A stretch of DNA of 26,347 nt from DATBFX01 sp036558305 (GTDB lineage: Bacteria > Chloroflexota > Chloroflexia > Thermomicrobiales > UBA6265): contig DATBFX010000087.1 in the NCBI GenBank assembly GCA_036558305.1, forward strand, positions 1 through 26,347, written 5' to 3'. Of this stretch, positions 9,101 through 15,227 are shown piece after piece. Each line of letters begins with the position of its first letter. The stretch's first letter is position 1. The notes below the pieces were generated by a model. That model worked only from the letters and a program-made list of their open reading frames with translations. It had not been told where the DNA came from and did not search any database. The translations under genes and the position numbers were made by a program.

Positions 9101-9378
9101 CGGGCCTGACGGTCGTAACGGGCAGCCTGAACGTCGCGCAACCGGCGGTGACGTCGAGCGGAGGCACCCCGACGGCCGGAACAACGGCCGGCGAAGCGAT
9201 GCTCGAGGCGGGCGACGCGGCGCTCATCAAGGCCGGAAGCACCGGCACCGTTCGCAACGGGGGCGGCGACAAACTCGTCGCACTCATCCTCTCGGTGGTC
9301 GCGGTCGACGCAACGGGGCAACCGATACCGGCCACCCCGATCTCTTCGCCGTCGGCCAGTCCCGGCGTCGCGGGCTGA
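6070..9378 (+). CDS. Exported jelly-roll / metallophosphoesterase / bicupin fusion protein
   Basis: The 1102-residue protein starts at the ATG at 6070, chosen because MSVLTPPN leads into a signal anchor; an upstream ATG at 5989 is poorer. Order: hydrophobic segment with A-S-A (about 30-56); Thr/Pro stalk (57-137); beta-rich jelly-roll-like module (138-326); second Thr/Pro linker; calcineurin-like phosphoesterase resembling purple acid phosphatases (359-660); hydrophobic helix (710-726); Arg-rich loop; second helix (774-790); two cupin-like domains (825-925, 966-1085). Metal-site motifs are visible: G-D-I (D368), G-D-V-Q-Y (D404), G-N-H-E (N436, H437), H525 and H-D-H-H (H557, H559). Positive-inside logic puts the Arg-rich loop in the cytoplasm, so phosphoesterase and cupins would both face outside. 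It probably hydrolyses phosphate esters at the surface. The C-terminal third looks like a separate exported cupin protein with its own signal, fused in frame. Confidence 0.88.
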   Translation: MSVLTPPNRPGDNGRANPLIRVVRPTATVATALLIAAAVLFVAGGVRQASAQDTTPTDTATAVPTDTPLPPPTETPTPIPTDTPPPPTETPIPTDTPTPLPTETPTPLPTRTPTPLPTATSTTIPTATSTPSPTVAPWVPFQDGFESGTLGNWTKLGGLTVQSQEVYAGSYAARGISTGVATYARKTLSSPQTDLYYRVRFKVVSKGTTPVYLLRFRSPSDTTLLGLYVTGAGNFLAYRDDVSGLSRTSPQTVSLGVWHEVEVRVQIAAAGRVDVWFDGTLAPGLSRAEALGTTPVGIVQLGENSNGATYDIAFDDVTVDTKFIDSSPLPTPTPTNTPTPTNTPSPSPSPTPSPTPLGHDPVVMAAGDIVCGAKSDWIKSWCKQTQTSNVILNQNPDAVLALGDVQYECGQMADFLNYFDNTWGRFKSKIYPTTGNHEYKTSTDPDDPCFNSPKDAADYFAYFGSVAGDPSKGYYSFELGTWHLIALNSNCGNISGGCGNNSPEVNWLRVDLATHPNACTLAFMHFPRYSTVAPYVGLSALWQALYDYNAEIVLAAHDHHYERYGPRDANGNADPIRGIREFVVGTGGKQPNQKFGTLDTPEVTGTVPGVLKLTLHANSYDWQFVPITGYTFNESGSGTCHGGSANTLTGGAILGTDSGGAQTGSGQSAGLALVASGLSHHHPVATTRPGSIHSVDGLLRNLGIGDGQRFGWLIVFALGVLLLAQTQRFACALRAHGGSLPGAQPAARGGSTRDVAGRGRTAVRAARRARPAVLARIAVVVVAFAPLIVVQRTPASPDNPLGPATGVADAKLAEVDLGDLPPAPNIMALARFTYQPGAVFEDLAVPGPEIILLESGSLTVDIRGETEDSGDIEEFADLLVPATPGPVTIASPIPERFQFTLHPGDRLLVPPDTPHTITNGGQTPAIYLAAAITPLPPDPSGPIWPPAGVAPMAMPAGVAIQPLGIGYAVPAGLVDGPAQIRLDRVTFDPGAVVPNLQPAGTQLWFVESGTAGLTVVTGSLNVAQPAVTSSGGTPTAGTTAGEAMLEAGDAALIKAGSTGTVRNGGGDKLVALILSVVAVDATGQPIPATPISSPSASPGVAG
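6236..6474 (+). repeat. Thr/Pro stalk repeat in the metallophosphoesterase gene
   Basis: Imperfect short repeats of ACGCCG/ACGGAGACCCC type encode alternating T-P-T, T-D-T-P and T-E-T-P units, forming an extended, probably surface-exposed stalk between signal and jelly-roll module. A shorter one (about 7057-7137, with ACGCCGACGAACAC twice) separates the module from the phosphoesterase. The opposite strand is open here only because of the repeat composition. Confidence 0.8.
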
Positions 9379-9427
9379 AGCCGGTTCGGTGCAGACGGGA
9401 TTGACGAACGGCAGGGGAGCGCCGTCG

Positions 9428-10477
9428 GTGTCGATCGACCAACCACGTGTCAGCGTCATCGTCAACAATCACAACTACGCTCGGTTTCTGCCGGAGGCGA
9501 TCGAGAGCGCGCTGGGTCAGTCGTACGACCGGTGCGAGGTCATCGTCGTCGACGATGGATCGACCGACGATTCGCGGGCGCGGATTGCCGCGTACGGAGA
9601 CCGCGTGGTAACCGTGTTCAAGGAACGCGGCGGGCAGGCATCGGCGCTCAACGCGGGGTTCGCTCGCAGCCACGGTGACATCGTCGTTTTCCTCGATGCC
9701 GACGACGTCCTGCTTCCCGACGCCGTGCGGCGCATCGTCGAGGCGTTTGTCGCCGACGATGGTCTCGCCAAGGTCCAGTACCGCCTGGAGGTCGTCGACG
9801 AGTCGGGCAGATCGCTCGGGCGGTTCATCCCGGCGGCCCACGTCGCGTTGCCGAACGGCGATCTGCGGCGTGCCGTCCTCCGCTATCCGGACGATCTGGC
9901 GTGGGCCGCCATGAGCGGCAACGCCTTCCCAGCATGGGTGCTACGCCGCATCATGCCGATCCCGACCACGGCCTTCCCCGACGTCGGCGCCGACGTCTAC
10001 CTCCTGAACGTCGCGCCGCTCTTCGGTCCCGTGGCATCGCTCGACGCGGTCGGGGCCCACTACCGCGTCCACGGCAAGAATGCCTACCATCGCGACGCCC
10101 TCGATCTTCGCCAGATCCGGCGCATGATCGGCTGGAGCGAGGCGACCCACCGCGCGATCCATCGGTTCGCCGCGGACTCCGATCTCCTCGCCCTCGGTAG
10201 CGCGTCGATTGGCGAGCAGTCGCTGACGCTGCTCGCGCAGCGCATGATCTCCATCAGACTCGATCCCGCGGGGCACCTGGTCGCCGGCGATACGCGCTGT
10301 CGCCTGGGCGCGGCCGGTATCGCGGCGTCGGTACGACGTCGCGACCGGTCCCTCAAGTTCCGGCTACTCTACGCGGGTTGGTTTGCCGCGATGCCGTTCG
10401 CACCCAGACCGGTGGCACGGCGGCTATCGCGATCGTTCCTCTTCCCCGAGGGCGGACCGGTGCCGGTCGCGACGTGA
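9428..10477 (+). CDS. GT2-family glycosyltransferase
   Basis: Inverting GT-A glycosyltransferase of family 2. The GTG at 9428 is chosen because AGGGGAG (9413-9419) lies eight bases upstream and the protein then opens VSIDQPRVSVIVNNHNY; a GTG at 9389 would add 13 residues. Motifs: NNHNYARFLPEAIESALGQS, EVIVVDDGSTDDS, the G-G-Q-A-S-A-L-N-A-G segment and the metal-binding F-L-D-A-D-D-V-L. The C-terminal half carries basic and hydrophobic residues but no clear membrane span. It is 349 residues, normal for the family. It follows the phosphoesterase-bicupin gene closely and is the last gene of the plus-strand operon, ending 22 bases before a convergent gene. Donor and acceptor are unknown. Confidence 0.9.
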   Translation: MSIDQPRVSVIVNNHNYARFLPEAIESALGQSYDRCEVIVVDDGSTDDSRARIAAYGDRVVTVFKERGGQASALNAGFARSHGDIVVFLDADDVLLPDAVRRIVEAFVADDGLAKVQYRLEVVDESGRSLGRFIPAAHVALPNGDLRRAVLRYPDDLAWAAMSGNAFPAWVLRRIMPIPTTAFPDVGADVYLLNVAPLFGPVASLDAVGAHYRVHGKNAYHRDALDLRQIRRMIGWSEATHRAIHRFAADSDLLALGSASIGEQSLTLLAQRMISIRLDPAGHLVAGDTRCRLGAAGIAASVRRRDRSLKFRLLYAGWFAAMPFAPRPVARRLSRSFLFPEGGPVPVAT

Positions 10478-10499
10478 ACACCTTGCCCCGCCGTCAGGC

Positions 10500-11426
10500 C
10501 TACCGCCGCCCCGTCGGCACATCCTCCGCCCGACCCGCGTGGTGCTCCGCGGGCCGCCGGATGCCCCGCGCCATGCCCATCGGGATACCCACCAGGTAGT
10601 GCCAGCCGCTACGCCTGCGGTCCGGTCGACGCTGGATGGTACCGGCAACGAGCGGCCGGACGCCCAGATGCCAGGCGAGGCGGCCGACGAGACCGGCGGC
10701 GTAGGCATCGCCGCGCCGTACGTGCGTGATCAGGAACGCGCCGAGGCCGATCGCGTAGCCCCGCTCCAGCGCGCTCGCCTCCGACCCCGAGCGCCATTGG
10801 TCGTGGTCGACGGCGGCGTCCGGGAGGTACCGAAGGCGAAATCCGGCCCGCATCGCGCGGTAGACGAAATCGGTGTCCTCGGCGCTGGGGAAGGCGGTGC
10901 CGGCTCCCAATCCTTCGTCGAAGCCGCCCAGCGCGGCGAATGCCGAACGCCGTACCGCCAGGTTGCCGCTGCGGTCGACGGTGCCGACGGGATTGGCGAG
11001 TTGGTCGAACAACCGCGGGACAGATCCGAGCTGGAGACCGACCCCAACCGAGGCGACGTGACCACCGTCCAGTGGACTGACCCGCCCGCTGGCGAACATC
11101 AGTCGCTCGTCCTCGGCGAACGCCGACCGATAGCACCCCAACCACCGCGGATGGACCACGCAGTCGTCGTCGACGAACAGGAGGAGGTCGGCATGGGTCC
11201 GCGCGGCGCCGGCGTTGCGCGCGGCGGCCGCCCCGCGCTTGGACGCCCAGACGACGACGGTGTCGGGGTGGCGCGCCCGGACCGCGTCGGTCATCGCACG
11301 GTCTTCGGGTCCCTGAAAAACGACGATCACCTCGTCTGGCGCCTCGTCCATGTCGTACAGGCCGTCGAGACAGCGCGCGAGTTTCGCCATCCGACCGGCG
11401 GTGGGAACGATCACGGCGGTGCGCAT
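10500..11426 (-). CDS. GT2-family glycosyltransferase
   Basis: 308-residue GT-A enzyme starting at the ATG at 11426; MRTAVIVPTAGRMAKLARCL is the expected opening strand. It carries VIVVFQGP in place of the usual V-D-D-G-S, then A-A-A-R-N-A-G, the D-x-D motif in L-L-F-V-D-D-D-C-V-V, R-S-G-N-L-A-V-R-R and a GT7C-like segment GGFDEGLGAG...SAEDTDF. The start overlaps the stop of the upstream fusion gene as TGATG, indicating translational coupling. It is the last gene of the minus-strand glycan operon. The C-terminus (R-R-P-D-R-R-R-S-G-W-H-Y) is basic and may lie against the membrane. Specific sugar unknown. Confidence 0.88.
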   Translation of the reverse strand: MRTAVIVPTAGRMAKLARCLDGLYDMDEAPDEVIVVFQGPEDRAMTDAVRARHPDTVVVWASKRGAAAARNAGAARTHADLLLFVDDDCVVHPRWLGCYRSAFAEDERLMFASGRVSPLDGGHVASVGVGLQLGSVPRLFDQLANPVGTVDRSGNLAVRRSAFAALGGFDEGLGAGTAFPSAEDTDFVYRAMRAGFRLRYLPDAAVDHDQWRSGSEASALERGYAIGLGAFLITHVRRGDAYAAGLVGRLAWHLGVRPLVAGTIQRRPDRRRSGWHYLVGIPMGMARGIRRPAEHHAGRAEDVPTGRR

Positions 11427-13183
11427 CACGTCTGAACGGTCGGGGCCCGCCGACCTCGCCAGACGCGGATCGGCGTCGCGAGCACGAAGCCGGCGAGCCC
11501 CCGCAGACCGAATCCGGTCGCGAGGCTGAGGCGCAGGTCGAGGGTAGAATCGTCCCGCACGATCGGGATCCGTTGGATCCCGTAGCGCAGGGCGGCCGGC
11601 GTCGCCAGGCGCTGTCCCAACGTCACGGCACAGCGGTATCCCGCCTCCTGGGCGATCTTGGCGATGGCGAGGGTAAATTCGCCGTACGGGTACGCAAAGC
11701 TCGTCACCGGTTGGCCGATCTCTCGTTCGAGTCGGCACCGTCCGTCGACGATCTCCCGCGTCGCGACCTCGATCGGCACCGTCTTCAGATCCGGGTGCGA
11801 CCGCGTGTGGTAGCCGATCTCCCACCCACGATCCCGCAACGTGCGGAGTTGGTCCCAGGTCGCCAGCGGGGCCATGTCGTTGCCGTACTCGGCGTCCCAG
11901 GCCGCGGTCGTGCCGACGTAGTCGGTGACGACGAACACGGTCGCCGGGAACGCGCATTCGTCGAGGATCGGGGCGGCGGTGGTGACGGTGTCGACGTAAC
12001 CGTCGTCGAACGTGATTGCCACGACCTTGTCGATCGGTTGACCGGATTCGAAGATCTCGATGAGCCGTTGGAGCGTGACCGCCCGGTAGCCGAGCCGGTG
12101 GAGTAACCGCATCTGACGGCGAAACTCGTCGGGACGAACCGCCCAGTCGGCGAGGGCGGGATTGGGATCGTCGCAGATCCGGTGGTAGCACAGGATCGGC
12201 GCACAGAATCGGCAGGCCGTACGGGTGGCGGAGCTGTCACCGATGGTCGTCCGGACGCCGCTCCAGAAGGCCAACCGCCAACTGTGGAACGCGATCCGCT
12301 GGACGATCGCGGGTCCGGCCGCCGGCCGCGTCATCGTGGTCAGGCGGAAGACGACGGCGCTCGCCGCCATCCCGAGGCGCGGAAACTGAATCGCGAACTG
12401 CGCCGTGAAGCGTGCCGGCCACGTGGCCTCGTGCAAATCGCCGATGTCGAGTGTGGGGGTCAGGGTCGGGTGCTTGGCGACGAACGTCAGTTGCGACCGG
12501 CCTTCTTGCCAGGCATTGCGGCGCCACCGCGTCGCCGTCACGGGTGATTTGTGGAAGACGGCCGCGTCGCCGGCATACGCGAAGACCACTCCCGCGTCGA
12601 TCAAGCGTTGACCCAGGTCCCAGTCTTCGCACCCGTAGCCGGTGAAGGCCTCGTCGAATCCCCCGATTTCGCGGACGCGGGCGAGCTTGACCGACAGGTT
12701 GCCCGCGAAGACGTCGGTCGCCCGAATCGGGGCTCCCGGCACCGAGAGCAGCGCGTGGCGCTCTCGATAGAAGATCACCTCTTGTTCCGAGATCACCCGC
12801 GGCGTTCCCGGTGCGTCGAGGTGGTCGATGCGGCCCAACACCGCGTCGGCCTCCCGCTGTGCCCGCATGTGGGCGGCGAGGAGACCGGTCTGAGGGACGA
12901 CGTCGTCGTCGAGGAAGAGGACGACGTCGCCGTGGGCGAGGCCGATCCCCGTGTTGCGCGCACCGGCCCGACCGCGATTGTCCTGGGTGTGGACGTGGAG
13001 ACGCATCCCCGGCGGCACCTTGAGGTGCGCCAGCGCCTCGGCCGAACCGTCGCTCGATCCGTCGAGGACGGCGACGATTTCGGTCTCGATCGCGGGGTCG
13101 TGCTGCGCGAAAAGCGCCTCGACTAACGCACAAATCGAGTCCCGGCGGTTGTAGGAGGGGATGACGATGCTTAGATCGACCAT
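11426..13183 (-). CDS. GT2 glycosyltransferase fused to NodB-type polysaccharide deacetylase
   Basis: With the ATG at 13183 (opening MVDLSIVIPSYNRRDS) the protein has 585 residues; an ATG at 13255 would add a non-conserved stretch. Residues 1-260 are a GT2 domain: AVLDGSSDGS, R-A-G-A-R-N-T-G, F-L-D-D-D-V-V-P and the GT7C-like block FAGNLSVK...GGFDEAFTGYGCEDWDL. Residues about 345-560 are a carbohydrate esterase 4 domain: ILCYHRI, T-F-D-D-G-Y (D393, D394), H-T-R-S-H (H459, H463) and F-A-Y-P-Y-G-E. The metal ligands (second Asp and the two His) and the catalytic first Asp are all kept, so N- or O-deacetylation is plausible. The usual known fusion has the deacetylase first; here the order is reversed. 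Between the domains is an approximately 80-residue linker with hydrophobic stretches (FPRLGMAASAVVF). It follows the flippase gene and is coupled to the GT2 downstream. Confidence 0.9.
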   Translation of the reverse strand: MVDLSIVIPSYNRRDSICALVEALFAQHDPAIETEIVAVLDGSSDGSAEALAHLKVPPGMRLHVHTQDNRGRAGARNTGIGLAHGDVVLFLDDDVVPQTGLLAAHMRAQREADAVLGRIDHLDAPGTPRVISEQEVIFYRERHALLSVPGAPIRATDVFAGNLSVKLARVREIGGFDEAFTGYGCEDWDLGQRLIDAGVVFAYAGDAAVFHKSPVTATRWRRNAWQEGRSQLTFVAKHPTLTPTLDIGDLHEATWPARFTAQFAIQFPRLGMAASAVVFRLTTMTRPAAGPAIVQRIAFHSWRLAFWSGVRTTIGDSSATRTACRFCAPILCYHRICDDPNPALADWAVRPDEFRRQMRLLHRLGYRAVTLQRLIEIFESGQPIDKVVAITFDDGYVDTVTTAAPILDECAFPATVFVVTDYVGTTAAWDAEYGNDMAPLATWDQLRTLRDRGWEIGYHTRSHPDLKTVPIEVATREIVDGRCRLEREIGQPVTSFAYPYGEFTLAIAKIAQEAGYRCAVTLGQRLATPAALRYGIQRIPIVRDDSTLDLRLSLATGFGLRGLAGFVLATPIRVWRGRRAPTVQT

Positions 13184-13202
13184 GGCTCTGCGTGAGACCC
13201 CT

Positions 13203-13268
13203 TCAGACGAGATCCGAAAACGGACGGAGACCGGCGGGACGGGCGAGGCAGGCATGGTGTCGCGTCAT
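13203..13268 (-). CDS. Possible 21-codon leader ORF between flippase and GT2-deacetylase
   Basis: An ATG at 13268 overlaps the flippase stop as ATGA and has a near-perfect AAAGGAGG four bases upstream, better than any ribosome-binding site of the following gene. The frame encodes 21 residues (MTRHHACLARPAGL...) and ends at TGA 13203-13205, 19 bases before the ATG at 13183. It may be a coupling or leader peptide, or a remnant of an earlier start of the next gene now out of frame. No homology is recognised. Confidence 0.3.
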   Translation of the reverse strand: MTRHHACLARPAGLRPFSDLV

Positions 13269-14929
13269 CTCGCCTCCTTTCCCAACCTTCTGTTCCAGAC
13301 CGCGTCGGTACGTGCAATCCACGTCGCCAGGCGCCGCCGTGCGGCCGACCGATCCGCGGCGGTGAACGCGACGCGAGCCGTTGCGGCCGCGTACGCCGCA
13401 CAGGCTCCGATCCCGAGACCGATCTCGACGGCAGGTTGGCCGGACGAGGCTCGGTCGAGTGCGACCATCAACAACAGGATGGCCAGGGCCGGCAGCGTCG
13501 GCAAGGCGATTGTCTCCCACAGGAAACGCCCGAGGGGATAATCCAGAAAGCGGCTGACGCGATGAACCGTGGTGGCGAGGAAAAACGTACCGGTCAGCGC
13601 GGTACCGAGAACCGCCCCGATCGCACCGTACGACAGGATCAATCCCGCCGTCGCCGGCACGCAGACGAGCAGACCGACGCCGTAGATGAGCGCGAGCGGT
13701 TTCATCTGACCGCAGCCGTACAGCAGTGTCTCGGCGATGAGGAAGCCGGCGTAGATCACGTTGACGACCAGGCCGAGTCGCAGCAGCGAGGTTCCGTTCG
13801 CGATCGGTCCGATCCAAACGTCGAGCAGGAGCGGTCCGACGAACCACGCCCCGAGGAGAAAGAACGCGTTCATCACCACCGCGAGTTTGGTCCCAACGAC
13901 CAGGGTCTGCTGCAGGAGATCGGTACGATCACGCTCGTGAAGATCGGCCGAGTACGGAAAGATCGTCCAAAACGTCGACTCGGTGAACGATCCCAAAAAA
14001 ATCGGCCCCTTCAGGGCGATCTCATAGGCGGCGACCGCCCCGACGGACGCGACCGCACCGAGGAGGATCGTGTCCGTGTCGTGGATCCCGGTCATGGCCA
14101 GGTTGATGATGGTCGACCAGGCAAAGAACGAAAAGAGCGGGCGCCAGGCGGTCCCGTCGCGGCTCACGTGCCGAAATGAGATCGGCAAGTCGGGAACGAC
14201 CCGCCGGGTGACGGCGAACGTGAGCGCCATCCAAAAGCATTGGCTGATGGCCGCCGCCACGGCGAGTGCGACGAGTTCCCCACCCTGCCAAAGCACGACC
14301 AGGGTCAGCACGCCGTTGCCGATGGCCGCGACCACTCCGAGCGCCTCGTCGGCGACGTAGTGTTTCGCGCTCAGCATGACCCCGGTCGGTATCGCCGTTA
14401 ACTGATCGCACCAGAAGAGGGCCAATCCCGAGATGAGCAACACCGGCACCGCATTGCGCTGTTCGGGAGACAGCACCTGGTCGCGCAAGACGTAACCGCT
14501 CAACACGGCGACGATCGCCGCTCCGAGGAGACCGATCGCCACGGCCAGGAGCAAGGCGTTGGCCACGATGAGCCGGGCAAGACGCGAATCGCCCGCCGCG
14601 CGGCAGGCGGTAACGTTGCGGACCACGCTGTCGTGGAGATCGAGGTCGAGCAGTTCGAGCAGCGACACCTGACTGAGGACGAGGATCCACAAACCGTAGT
14701 TGACCGGGCCGAGTCTGTCGTAGACCAGCGGCGTGAGTACGAGGGTGATCGCGATGTTGATGACCTGGGACGCGTGGCTCAAGAAGGTTGCGCGGACCAG
14801 GTCGCCAATCGTCCAGGCGCTCGCCTGCATCGATTCCATCCAGGCGCGAGAGGCCGCCCCCACAACTCGACCTCGAAACCAAGCCCTCACCCCGGTCCGA
14901 CGTGGCGCCGAATCGCGCGGAACCGTCAC
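13265..14929 (-). CDS. Wzx-like polysaccharide flippase (MATE/MOP superfamily)
   Basis: 554 residues from a GTG at 14929; an internal ATG (residue 31, MESMQASAW) is an alternative because the first 30 residues are basic and unconserved. About 12-14 hydrophobic segments follow, starting with FLSHASQVINIAITLVLTPL and the segment LGPVNYGLWILVLSQVSLLE, the N-terminal signature of oligosaccharide flippases. Acidic and basic residues sit in short loops (L-D-L-D-L-H-D-S, Y-S-A-D-L-H-E-R-D-R). It is expected to move lipid-linked oligosaccharide units across the cytoplasmic membrane, a step that needs partners such as the neighbouring glycosyltransferases. It is first in the minus-strand operon; its stop overlaps a small ATGA start. 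Confidence 0.87.
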   Translation of the reverse strand: MTVPRDSAPRRTGVRAWFRGRVVGAASRAWMESMQASAWTIGDLVRATFLSHASQVINIAITLVLTPLVYDRLGPVNYGLWILVLSQVSLLELLDLDLHDSVVRNVTACRAAGDSRLARLIVANALLLAVAIGLLGAAIVAVLSGYVLRDQVLSPEQRNAVPVLLISGLALFWCDQLTAIPTGVMLSAKHYVADEALGVVAAIGNGVLTLVVLWQGGELVALAVAAAISQCFWMALTFAVTRRVVPDLPISFRHVSRDGTAWRPLFSFFAWSTIINLAMTGIHDTDTILLGAVASVGAVAAYEIALKGPIFLGSFTESTFWTIFPYSADLHERDRTDLLQQTLVVGTKLAVVMNAFFLLGAWFVGPLLLDVWIGPIANGTSLLRLGLVVNVIYAGFLIAETLLYGCGQMKPLALIYGVGLLVCVPATAGLILSYGAIGAVLGTALTGTFFLATTVHRVSRFLDYPLGRFLWETIALPTLPALAILLLMVALDRASSGQPAVEIGLGIGACAAYAAATARVAFTAADRSAARRRLATWIARTDAVWNRRLGKEAR

Positions 14930-14977
14930 GAACCGTCTCGTCTTCGGCGGGCACCCAACCCTTGTTAGATGTGGAGA

Positions 14978-14986
14978 AGCATACCA
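14978..14986 (-). promoter_or_regulatory. Candidate extended -10 promoter for the flippase operon
   Basis: The minus strand reads TGGTATGCT, an extended -10 (TGn plus TATGCT), about 45 bases before the GTG at 14929. The same hexamer TATGCT occurs in the promoter at 3236-3241. No -35 match is visible at standard spacing, as expected for extended -10 promoters. Confidence 0.32.
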
Positions 14987-15209
14987 GTCCGAACAACCCA
15001 GAACGAGTGGGTATCGGTCGATGAGACGAGCGTCCCTGCCTGATCGGGACCTTTGGTGTACCCGAGCATGCGTCCTTTCGCCCGCACCAGACGATCGGAC
15101 GACCGGTCACAAAACGTCTCGAGGCAGGGGCAGCCGGATTGTCGGACAGACGCCTACGACCGACTGCGGATGTCCGCCCCGTTGACCGGATCGGCGACGG
15201 CAGGAGCGC

Positions 15210-15227
15210 GCATCGCTACGGCGATGC
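15210..15227 (-). other. Perfect inverted repeat spanning the phytase stop codon
   Basis: GCATCGC-TACG-GCGATGC is a 7-bp stem with a 4-base loop; the TAG stop of the phytase gene falls across the stem-loop junction. No T-tract follows on the minus strand, so it is not a standard intrinsic terminator. It could protect the 3' end or slow termination. Confidence 0.3.

Noticed and set aside
7054..9468. Very long open frame (over 800 codons) on the minus strand opposite the phosphoesterase-bicupin gene
   Set aside because: It is antisense to a gene with clear motifs and consists of Arg/Asp/Gly-rich sequence without any motif; long antisense frames are expected at this base composition.
10478..10499. 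Possible bidirectional terminator between the converging GT2 genes
   Set aside because: The 22-base gap has no stable hairpin with T-tract that I can see.
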